Shown here: piece by piece, positions 1 through 7,448 of the stretch | Layout: each line of letters begins with the position of its first letter | Position numbering within the stretch: position 1 is the stretch's first letter | Source of the DNA: Planctomycetota bacterium | Lineage (GTDB): Bacteria; Planctomycetota; JAJSAM01; JAJVHW01 | Direction of reading: 5' to 3' | Assembly: GCA_021414065.1 (NCBI GenBank) | Contig: JAIOPE010000037.1 | Span: forward strand, 87,960-151,959 | Length of the DNA stretch: 64,000 bases | The notes under the pieces: model-generated | The model's input: only the letters and a program-made list of their open reading frames with translations | The model's database searches: none | Told to the model about the DNA's origin: nothing | Translations under genes and position numbers: made by a program

Positions 1-112
1 TGGTGCCGTGCTGCCTGACCGTGACGACTTCCGGCCGCCGCGTCGCCACCCAGATCACCGCGGCGACGAGGAGCAGGGCGAGTACCGCGATCCCGATTTT
101 CAGTCCGGTCAT
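1..112 (-). CDS. N-terminus of membrane-anchored protein (cut by window edge)
   Basis: Too short for the ORF track. An ATG at 112 reads leftward as MTGLKIGIAVLALLLVAAV followed by a short basic tail, and runs off the window start. The hydrophobic stretch directly after the start is an uncleaved-anchor or signal-peptide type segment. A GGAG Shine-Dalgarno lies just upstream of the ATG, and the gene begins 11 bases after the stop of the UbiD-family gene on the same strand, so the two are probably co-transcribed. Function unknown because only about 37 codons are visible. Confidence 0.6.
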   Translation of the reverse strand, partial: MTGLKIGIAVLALLLVAAVIWVATRRPEVVTVRQHGT

Positions 113-123
113 AGGGGTCTCCT

Positions 124-1899
124 TCAGACCGGGATACCGTATTCCTTCCAACGTCGGTCCACCAGGTCACGGGTCGGCGCGTCCACCTCGAGGACCTCGG
201 GGTACCACGGCTTCATGCGGCAGTCGAAGACGACGGGCGGTTCGAGGCCGACGTGGAACCGCGCGACGTGCTGCGCGCGGCCGTGGATGTCACCCGCCGG
301 CTCCATGCGGGTGAAGGTCGTCCAGAGGAACAACTCGGTCGTCGCCGTGGCCTCGGCGGCGTCGTCCACGAGGACGATCAGCGGCCAGTCGCGGAAGCCC
401 TCGAACGCGGCGATGCGCGCGGCCTGGCCGGGTTCGTCGGCGTAGGGGCGGCCCGCGACGACGAGACACCCGCGGCAGAACGGCTTCGCGGCGCGGACGC
501 CGTCGGGGAGCGGGGCGCCGGAGTCGAAGCGCTCGGGCAGCGCGCGGACGGCGTCGCCGAGACCGAGGAGCATCGCCTTGCTGCCGTGGTTCACCTTCGG
601 GCCGGTGTAGTCGAGCGAGTCCTGCGACGTCTGGCTGACGACGATCAGGTCGCGGCTCCAGTCCACACGGGCGAGCACGGTCTCGAACGTCGTCCGGAAG
701 TCGGCGAGGTCCACGTCGCGGTCGGTCATCAACACGAACTTCGTCAGCGAGAGTTGCCCCTCGCCCAGGATGCGGAACCCCGACGCGATCGCCTCGCGGG
801 GGTAGCGGTCCCGGACGACCGCCCCGGCGAGCGAGTGGAAGCCCGTCTCGCCGTAGCTCCAGAGCTTCCGCACGCTCGGCATGACGAGCGGGAAGAGCGG
901 CGCGAGCAGGTCCTGGAGGTAATCGCCGAGGTGGAAGTCCTCCTGGCGCGGGCGGCCGACGACGGTCGCCGGGAAGATCGCGTCCTTCCGGCGGAAGACC
1001 TTCTTCACGCGGAAGACGGGGTAGTCGTGGACGAGGCTGTTGTAGCCGTAGTGGTCGCCGAACGGGCCCTCGGCGCGCCGCACGCCGGGAGGCGCCTCGC
1101 CGACGAACGCGAACTCGGCGCTCGCGATGAGCGGATGCGGGCCCTTGTCGTGGACGCGCGGCAGGCGCTCGCCGAGGACCATGCTCGCGAGGAGCAACTC
1201 GGGGACGTCCTCCGGCAGCGGCGCGATGGCGGCGAGGGTCAGCGCCGGCGGACCGCCGAGGAACACCGTCACCGGCAGCGCCTGCCCCGCCTTCTCGGCC
1301 TCGTAGAGGTGGAACCCGCAACCCTTGTGGATCTGGAAGTGCAGGCCGGTCTCGGCCGGGCCGTGGATCTGCATGCGGTACATGCCGAGGTTCGGCTTCT
1401 GCGTGTGCGGGTGGTGCGTCAGGACGAGCGGCAGGGTGAAGAACGGGCCCCCGTCGGAGTGCCAGCTCGTGAGGGCGGGCAGACGGTCGAGGCGCGGCGC
1501 CTCTTCGACCTCGGTGACGGGCCCGGAGCCGACGCGCTTCATCCCGACGCGAAGCGCGGGGGCCGCGAGATCGCGGAAACTCCAGAGCTTCCCGAGCGTC
1601 GGCGGCAGCAACGTCTCGGCGGCTTCGACGACCCGTTCGAGGAACTGCTTCGGACGCGCGCCGAACGCGAGGTTCACCCGCTCGGCCGTTCCGTAGAGGT
1701 TCGTCACGAGCGGGAAGTCGGCGCCGCGCGGGTTGCGGAAAAGGAGCGCCGGGCCGCCCTTGGCGATCACGCGTCGGTGGATCTCGGCGATCTCGAGGCG
1801 CGGGTCCACCTCGGCGGTGATCTCGACGAGGTCCCCGCGGGCGCGGAGGGCGTCGAGGTACGAGCGCAGGTCGCGGAAGGGACCCATGGGATGCGGCAT
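124..1899 (-). CDS. UbiD-family decarboxylase
   Basis: 591 aa, about the usual length for UbiD enzymes, which use prenylated FMN to decarboxylate aromatic or polyprenylated aromatic acids. Visible family landmarks are NLGMYRMQ, the IHKGCGFH region, EGPFGDHYGYNS (the conserved E-G-P-(F/Y)-G-D-H segment) and GRPRQEDFHLG. The internal layout (NLGMYRMQI...QIHK) resembles the branch used in menaquinone synthesis by the futalosine route more than E. coli UbiD, but that assignment is tentative. A GGGAG site 9 bases before ATG 1899 supports this start; ATG 1887 is a less likely alternative. No ubiX-like flavin prenyltransferase is visible here. Followed on the same strand by a truncated membrane protein. 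Confidence 0.88.
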   Translation of the reverse strand: MPHPMGPFRDLRSYLDALRARGDLVEITAEVDPRLEIAEIHRRVIAKGGPALLFRNPRGADFPLVTNLYGTAERVNLAFGARPKQFLERVVEAAETLLPPTLGKLWSFRDLAAPALRVGMKRVGSGPVTEVEEAPRLDRLPALTSWHSDGGPFFTLPLVLTHHPHTQKPNLGMYRMQIHGPAETGLHFQIHKGCGFHLYEAEKAGQALPVTVFLGGPPALTLAAIAPLPEDVPELLLASMVLGERLPRVHDKGPHPLIASAEFAFVGEAPPGVRRAEGPFGDHYGYNSLVHDYPVFRVKKVFRRKDAIFPATVVGRPRQEDFHLGDYLQDLLAPLFPLVMPSVRKLWSYGETGFHSLAGAVVRDRYPREAIASGFRILGEGQLSLTKFVLMTDRDVDLADFRTTFETVLARVDWSRDLIVVSQTSQDSLDYTGPKVNHGSKAMLLGLGDAVRALPERFDSGAPLPDGVRAAKPFCRGCLVVAGRPYADEPGQAARIAAFEGFRDWPLIVLVDDAAEATATTELFLWTTFTRMEPAGDIHGRAQHVARFHVGLEPPVVFDCRMKPWYPEVLEVDAPTRDLVDRRWKEYGIPV

Positions 1900-2203
1900 C
1901 GGTGCAATCTCCCGTCTGGCCTGGATCCTGCACGAAGGTCCGCAGGACGACGGCTCGTGACGCAGACACCGCTTGCATCACGAGCCGCCTCGCGGCACCT
2001 CCGCCGATCGACGCACCGCCCTGGAGTCGTCCGGGCGCGGAGCTCGGTGCATGATCTGGGCCGGGGAGCTCGAAAGGCAGGAACTCCCGCGTGTGGGACC
2101 GGCGCCAGGTGCCCGGACGCCCGGAACCGGACCATCTCGCGTGGCGGATCGAGAGACGTGGGTTGCGACACGAGCCCCCGGCTGCCGATAGAGTCCCATA
2201 TCC
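1900..2203. other. Divergent intergenic region with an inverted repeat
   Basis: About 300 bases between the divergently transcribed UbiD and FHA genes, so it must hold both promoters. It contains a perfect 10-bp inverted repeat (CGGCTCGTGA / TCACGAGCCG, 1951-1987). I see no convincing ORF; the listed ones are shadows. Confidence 0.5.
1951..1987. repeat. 10-bp perfect inverted repeat, 17-base loop
   Basis: CGGCTCGTGA at 1951-1960 pairs exactly with TCACGAGCCG at 1978-1987. It lies 52 bases upstream of the UbiD start in a divergent promoter region, so an operator or a 5-prime leader hairpin is possible. Confidence 0.45.
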
Positions 2204-3406
2204 ATGACTCCATCCAGCACGTGCGACGTCTGCGGTACGGTCAACGTCCTATTGACGGGCCGGTGCATCGCATGCGGGCAACCGATGGCAGCGCCGCCGG
2301 CGCCGGCCCGCGCGGAGCCGGCGCGGCCGACGCGCGCGTCGGCAGAGCACCTGACGCCGCCGGCGGGCGGTCCGCCGCCGCGTTCTGCGTCGCTCGAGGA
2401 CTCTGCCACGGCGACGACCGGCGAGCACGGCGAGACGGTCGCCGACGCGGCGCCGAGCGCCGAAGTGTCGCCCGAGGATCGCACGGCCCCCGTCGAGGAC
2501 GCCGCCGTGGCGCACGCCCACGCGGTCGCGGCCGTGGAACTCGAGTTGCCGACCATCCCCGTTCCGCCGCGCCCGGCGACACCCCCCGAAGCGCCCCCTC
2601 GGCCGGCGCCGGCCGCCGCGGACCTCGATGACTCCGCACTTCGACACACCGTCGATGAGCAGGTCTTCGGTCCCGGCCGCACACCCCCGGCTGCGACCGC
2701 CCCTGGATCGCGGATCCCGAGCGGCACGCTCGCCGCGAACGAGTCGCCGCGCGCGGTGCGCGGTGGCGCGCCGGAGCCCACGTATCTGGTCCGCCTGCTG
2801 TTGCCCGAGGGCGACAAGCGCGCCATCGAAGTCGGCGGCGACCCGGTGAAGATCGGATCCGGCCTCGACGAGATCGGTCTCGCCGGCGACCCTCGAATAC
2901 GCGCCGGCGAAGGCACGCTCGTCGTCACAGACGGCAGGCTCTGGCTCGACGTCGACCCGGCCTCGACTGGGATCTACCGGCGGCTGGACGGAGAAGAGGA
3001 ACTGGCCGACGGCGACGTCGTGCTCATCGGCGAGATCGCAGCGGCGTACCAGGCCACGCCTGCGGCCCCGGCGTTGGCGCCCGACGCGCAGGTGCTCGGC
3101 GGCGCATCCGGATCGCCCTGCGGCCGCCTGGTCTTTCTCCGCCGCGACGGATCGAACGGCCCGGTGCACGACCTGCCCCACGGCAAGACGATCCTCGGCC
3201 GCACCGACGGCCACCTGAACTTCCCCGCAGACACGCGGCTCTCGCGCCGCCACGCCCGGTTCTACGCGGCCGATGGGAAGGTGACCGTGGAGGACCTCGA
3301 CAGCCGCAACGGGACGTATCTGCGCGTTCGCGCGCGGCGGCGGCTGGACACGGGAGATGCTCTGAGGATCGGCTCCGCCGGCGTTCAGATTCGCAGCGGC
3401 GGGTAG
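2204..3406 (+). CDS. Zinc-ribbon, proline-rich FHA-domain protein
   Basis: 400 aa. The N-terminus carries two CxxC pairs (CDVCGT and CIACGQ), a zinc-ribbon-like knuckle, followed by about 150 residues rich in Ala and Pro. The C-terminal part (about 315-398) is a clear FHA domain: ILGR, SRRHARF and DLDSRNGTYLRV match the phosphothreonine-binding GR, SxxH and NG motifs. A weaker FHA-like segment lies before it (about 188-290, PTYLVRLLLPEG onward) but lacks the SxxH/NG signature. FHA domains bind phosphothreonine peptides; the gene directly downstream (25-base gap) is a Ser/Thr kinase, so it is a plausible partner or substrate. No membrane segment is evident. Confidence 0.82.
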   Translation: MTPSSTCDVCGTVNVLLTGRCIACGQPMAAPPAPARAEPARPTRASAEHLTPPAGGPPPRSASLEDSATATTGEHGETVADAAPSAEVSPEDRTAPVEDAAVAHAHAVAAVELELPTIPVPPRPATPPEAPPRPAPAAADLDDSALRHTVDEQVFGPGRTPPAATAPGSRIPSGTLAANESPRAVRGGAPEPTYLVRLLLPEGDKRAIEVGGDPVKIGSGLDEIGLAGDPRIRAGEGTLVVTDGRLWLDVDPASTGIYRRLDGEEELADGDVVLIGEIAAAYQATPAAPALAPDAQVLGGASGSPCGRLVFLRRDGSNGPVHDLPHGKTILGRTDGHLNFPADTRLSRRHARFYAADGKVTVEDLDSRNGTYLRVRARRRLDTGDALRIGSAGVQIRSGG

Positions 3407-3430
3407 ACGGTTTCCCTGCGAGGAGGGTGC

Positions 3431-5926
3431 TTGCCGAAGGGAAGGGACTCACGTAGCGACAGCGCACCGCGCCGCGGCGGCGGGCCGCGCCGTTCCGGCG
3501 CCCGGACCCGTGCGCCCGGCGACAGCGCCGCGATGCGCCGGACCGAGCAGGACGCCGTCTCGGGGAACGTCGGCGGCGGCGACCCGTCCGCGGCGGTGAA
3601 CGCCGCCCCCGCAGCGAACTCGGTCGTGGATCGGCGCCCGCGCTACGACGTCGGTGAACTCGTCGGGTCGGGCTCGCAAGGCCACGTCTACAAGGTCTGG
3701 GACCGCGACCTCTCGCGCCCGGTCGCGATGAAAGTGCTCCGCGCGGAGTCGGCCGCGAACTCGCAGCTCGTCTGGCAGTTCTACGCCGAGGCGCGGCGCA
3801 CGGGATCGCTCGAGCACGCGTGCATCCCGGCCGTCTACGAACTCGGGAGCACGACGACCGGCGAGCCGTACTTCACGATGCGACTGGTCCAGGGGCGGAC
3901 GCTGCACGACGTACTGCAGGACCTGCGCCGGGGCGACGAGCGGACCGTTCAGAAGTACACGTTGACGCGGCTCGTCCAGATGCTCCAGCGGATCGCCCAC
4001 GCGCTCCACTACGCGCACTCGAAGTCGCTCGTCCACCGCGACCTCAAGCCGGGGAACATCGCGATCGCGGACCACGAGGAGGTGCTGATCCTCGACTGGG
4101 GCCTCTCGAAGCGCGTCGAGGTGCGTCCCGAGGAACGCTCCGGGACCACCGCACTGCTCGACGCGACGCTCGACGGCCAGCTCAAGGGCACGCCGCTCTA
4201 CATGGCGCCCGAGCAGGCCAGGGGCGACGCGGACCGCGTGGACCGGCGCACCGACGTGTTCGCGCTGGGCGCAATGCTCTACGAGATCCTCTCGCTCCAG
4301 CCGCCGTACGAGGGCACGACCGTCAGCGAAGTCGTCCGGGAGGCGCGCAAGTGCGCGATCCGTGCCCCTTCGGTCCGCGCACCGGGACGCGACATCCCGA
4401 AGCCGCTCGAACAGACCGCCATGCGCGCGCTCTCTTCCCAGCCGGACGGTCGGCACGCGACCGCAGCGGCGTTTGCGGAGGAGCTGCAGGCCTGGCTCGA
4501 CGGCTCTCGCGAGCGCGAAGCACGCCGCTCGGAAGCCGACTCGCTCCTGCGGGTCGCGTTGCAGGTCGCCAAGCGTTCCGAGGAACTGCGCGTTCTCGCG
4601 GAGGATTCGGAGCGCAAGGCGAAGGCGCTTCTGGAGCGGATCGAGCCGTGGGCCACCGCGGCTGAGAAGTCCGAGATGTGGTCGCTCGAGGACCGGGCCG
4701 TGGACTCGCTCGCGAAAGCTGCCCAAGCCGACGCGCGCGTGGTGGAACTGGCCTCGCGCGCGCTCGCGCACCAGCCCGACGACCCGACCGGCCGCGAGTT
4801 GCTGGCGAGAATGTACCTGAGACTTCACCGCGAGGCCCTGGCGCGCGAGGACTTCACCGCCGCCGAGTGGCTGCTGAAGATGGTGCGCTTCTACGACGAC
4901 GGCACCGTCGCGGCCGACCTGCGCGAAGACGCCCGGCTCGCGGTCGCGACCGAGACCGAAGGCGCGACCGCCACGCTGTTCAAGTACGACGAACGGGGCC
5001 GGCGGCTCGTCGCCCGCGAAGAGATCTCCACACAGATGTCGCCGGCGATCTGGGAAGGACTCCCCCACGGCCGCTACTTGGTCCAGGTCCGGTCGCCATC
5101 GGGGGCGACCGCGAACCTGCCCGCCCTGCTCGCCCCCGCCGGTCGGCGTACGCTCGTGGTCGCCGCAGCCGTGCTGGACCCGCCGCCGGAGGGGTTCGTG
5201 GTCGTGCCGGGCGGCACCTACCTGTGCGGCGAGCGCCCCCAGACCGTCGAGTCCACGCTGCAGACGTTCTGGATCGGCAGACTTCCCGTGCTGCTGCGCG
5301 AGTACTCCCGCTGGCTGGACGCGCTCTGGACGACCGACCGTGAGGCCGTCACGCCGCACATCCCGTGGACGCCGGGCCACGGCCAACTGCTCCAGCGCGG
5401 CCCGAAGGGATTCGAGTGGTGTCCCGCCGCGCCACTCGCCGACCAGCCCATCCAAGGCCACCCCGACCTGCCTGCGGTCGGCGTCTCCCGGGTGAGCGCG
5501 AGTGCCTACGCCGCCTGGGTCGGCACCCAGCTCGGCGCGCAAGCGCGTGCCGGGAGCCGGGTTGTGAGCCTGCCGTCGGACGCGCAGTGGGAGAAGGCGG
5601 CTCGCGGAAGCGACGGTCGCATTCACCCCTGGGGCGACCGGTTCGACCCGACGTTCTGCTCCATGGCTCAGTCGAGCGCGGATCGTGCCGCGCTGCGCCC
5701 AGCAGGGACGTTCCCCGCCGACGTGAGTCCGTACGGCGCGCGCGACCTGGCCGGCAACGTGCGCGAGTGGACCCGCGACGACGACCCGTCCGACCGCCGG
5801 TCGGCTCTCGCGCGCGGTGGCGCGTGGAACCTGCCCGCCGCGCACTGCCGCGCGGTCACTCGGTGGTCCCTCGACCCGCACACGCGCAGTTCGAACATCG
5901 GGTTCCGCCTCGTGATCGAGCGCTGA
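3431..5926 (+). CDS. Ser/Thr protein kinase fused to SUMF1-like domain
   Basis: 831 aa. Residues 1-70 are basic and low complexity. A Hanks-type kinase follows (about 72-360) with glycine loop GSGSQGHVYKV, catalytic Lys in VAMKVL, VHRDLKPGN, LDWGLSK (DWG in place of DFG) and GTPLYMAPEQ. A long linker with helical repeat character leads to a C-terminal sulfatase-modifying-factor/formylglycine-like domain (about 590-831: VPGGTYLCGE, HPWGDRF, DLAGNVREW, ARGGAWN, NIGFRLV). The paired cysteines used by true formylglycine-generating enzymes are not both present: the W-x-C position is Asn/Leu and only AHCRAV remains. The domain is therefore more likely a ligand-binding fold than an FGE. Start is TTG, chosen for the GGAGGG site 5 bases upstream. 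This architecture is common in Planctomycetota. Confidence 0.88.
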   Translation: MPKGRDSRSDSAPRRGGGPRRSGARTRAPGDSAAMRRTEQDAVSGNVGGGDPSAAVNAAPAANSVVDRRPRYDVGELVGSGSQGHVYKVWDRDLSRPVAMKVLRAESAANSQLVWQFYAEARRTGSLEHACIPAVYELGSTTTGEPYFTMRLVQGRTLHDVLQDLRRGDERTVQKYTLTRLVQMLQRIAHALHYAHSKSLVHRDLKPGNIAIADHEEVLILDWGLSKRVEVRPEERSGTTALLDATLDGQLKGTPLYMAPEQARGDADRVDRRTDVFALGAMLYEILSLQPPYEGTTVSEVVREARKCAIRAPSVRAPGRDIPKPLEQTAMRALSSQPDGRHATAAAFAEELQAWLDGSREREARRSEADSLLRVALQVAKRSEELRVLAEDSERKAKALLERIEPWATAAEKSEMWSLEDRAVDSLAKAAQADARVVELASRALAHQPDDPTGRELLARMYLRLHREALAREDFTAAEWLLKMVRFYDDGTVAADLREDARLAVATETEGATATLFKYDERGRRLVAREEISTQMSPAIWEGLPHGRYLVQVRSPSGATANLPALLAPAGRRTLVVAAAVLDPPPEGFVVVPGGTYLCGERPQTVESTLQTFWIGRLPVLLREYSRWLDALWTTDREAVTPHIPWTPGHGQLLQRGPKGFEWCPAAPLADQPIQGHPDLPAVGVSRVSASAYAAWVGTQLGAQARAGSRVVSLPSDAQWEKAARGSDGRIHPWGDRFDPTFCSMAQSSADRAALRPAGTFPADVSPYGARDLAGNVREWTRDDDPSDRRSALARGGAWNLPAAHCRAVTRWSLDPHTRSSNIGFRLVIER

Positions 5927-6231
5927 AGGGGTCTCCCCTTGGGTTGCTGAGCGCGCTCCAGCCTGAAACTCGGGGGCAGGATTGACGCACGCGTTCCTCC
6001 GCGACGCGCCTCCGCTGAGCAGAGCGGCCGGGCCGGACCGAGGAGAACGCGACGTGGCGCTCGTGGTGGCGTTCCCGACGAGGTAGGCACGAGCAGCGGA
6101 CGATACCGGAGGACGACGGCGCCGAGTCGTCCCGCTCGTCTCATTCCGAGAGCCGGGACGCAGCTCAGATTCCCGAACCGAAGTCCCGATACGGACGGCA
6201 TCGGCCCTGTGGCCGTCGGAATCCGACCAAC
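5927..6231. other. Intergenic region containing a dispersed repeat copy
   Basis: About 300 bases between the kinase and the response regulator. It contains one copy of a dispersed repeat (6023-6092) that recurs near 49797 in the opposite orientation. No gene seen. Confidence 0.5.
6023..6092 (-). repeat. Dispersed intergenic repeat, copy 1
   Basis: Read on the minus strand this is CGTGCCTACCTCGTCGGGAA... ending in ...CCGGCCCGGCCGCT. It matches 49797-49866 closely over roughly 70 bases. Both copies lie in intergenic DNA downstream of a gene. Confidence 0.6.
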
Positions 6232-7194
6232 ATGACGCCAAGCCCCCGAGTACTGGTGGTGGACGACGACCCACGCGTGGTCGGTCTGCTTCAGGCGTAC
6301 TTCAACGACAAGCGCTGGGAGTGCGTGACCGCCGCCGACGGCGATCAGGGCTTTGCCTTGGCTCGCGACTCGCGATTTGACCTGCTGCTCGTGGATCTCG
6401 GCCTCCCGGGGATGGACGGAATCGCGGTCACTCGCGAAGTCCACGCCGCGTGCCCGGGCGTTCCCGTGATCCTGATGACCGGAAACGCGTCCACCGACAA
6501 TGCGATTCGGGCGCTGCGCCACGGCGCGGCGGACTTCATCACGAAGCCGTTCCACCTTCGCACCCTCGACGAGGCGATCGACCGCGCCCTGGCCTCGCGC
6601 GCCGGCGCCTCGGACTGTGTGAAGTCGCCTCCGGTGGTGTTGCACGACGCCTCCACAGACGAGACGCTGCGCCGTTCCGTCAGCGATCTGCTCACGATGC
6701 TCGAGTCCGACCCTTCGGCGTCCACGTTCACCGAACCCGCGCCCGAGCACTTCTCCGATCTCGCCCGCACCGAGTTGCTCGTGGGCGCCCTCGCCGATGC
6801 GATGTCGCTCTCGCAGGCGGAGGCACACGTGATGCGCTGGGCGGCGCGCCTCTCCACGGCCGACGTCGAGCGCCTCGGGGCCCTCGAACGCCTCGGGGCG
6901 GCGGCGCGAATCGCGCGGATGCGTCACGAGCGGTGGGACGGGACGGGCCCCCAGGGCGTGCGCGACCAGTCGATCCCGCTGGAGTCGCGCTGCCTGGCAG
7001 TCGCCGAAGCCGCCGTGGCCGCCGCGAACCCGGACTCCACGCTGCCGCTCGACGACATGCATGCAGTGCTCGCGCGAGGCGCCGGGAAGGCTTTCGATCC
7101 GTCCATCGCGCGCCTGTGCCGAGATCTGCCTGAGGACTTGTTCGTGCTGGTCGCATCGCGGAACCCAGCCGAAGCCCTCAGCGTCCGCGACTGA
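6232..7194 (+). CDS. Response regulator with degenerate HD-GYP-like output domain
   Basis: 320 aa. Residues 5-120 form a canonical receiver domain: VVDDDPR acidic pocket, phospho-acceptor Asp in LLLVDLGLPGMDG, Thr in LMTGNAS and Lys in ITKPFHL. The C-terminal part (about 170-310) ends with HERWDGTGPQG ... IPLESRCLAVAEA, resembling the second half of HD-GYP cyclic-di-GMP phosphodiesterases (H-E-x-W-D-G-x-G-Y-P ... I-P-L-x-x-R). The GYP is replaced by GPQ and no upstream HD motif is visible, so catalytic activity is unlikely. No histidine kinase is adjacent; the nearest signalling gene is the Ser/Thr kinase upstream. Start ATG as in the track. Confidence 0.85.
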   Translation: MTPSPRVLVVDDDPRVVGLLQAYFNDKRWECVTAADGDQGFALARDSRFDLLLVDLGLPGMDGIAVTREVHAACPGVPVILMTGNASTDNAIRALRHGAADFITKPFHLRTLDEAIDRALASRAGASDCVKSPPVVLHDASTDETLRRSVSDLLTMLESDPSASTFTEPAPEHFSDLARTELLVGALADAMSLSQAEAHVMRWAARLSTADVERLGALERLGAAARIARMRHERWDGTGPQGVRDQSIPLESRCLAVAEAAVAAANPDSTLPLDDMHAVLARGAGKAFDPSIARLCRDLPEDLFVLVASRNPAEALSVRD

Positions 7195-7448
7195 CCGCCG
7201 GGCCCGGGACCCGAGCGTCCCGGCCTCCGTCGGCCACGCCGCCGCCGAACCGCATCGCGTCGGCGGATGCACCGCGCCAACTCCCGCTCGCGCGGTCGAA
7301 TTGTGTCGCTGCGGCGTCGTCTGCACAGCCGGCCCAACCCGCCGTGGTTCGCGGCGGCACGAAGGTGCTGCCAAGTGACTCTTGTCCCTCCCGCGAGGCC
7401 TAGGTAGAACCTCGGCGCAGATTGTCACTTCCGGGAGCCGGGCGAACC

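Noticed and set aside
253-2631. 792-aa plus-strand ORF
   Set aside because: Antisense to the UbiD-family gene; Arg/Ala/Val-rich shadow with no family motifs.
3449-6274. 941-aa minus-strand ORF
   Set aside because: Antisense to the kinase-SUMF gene, whose motifs are unambiguous.
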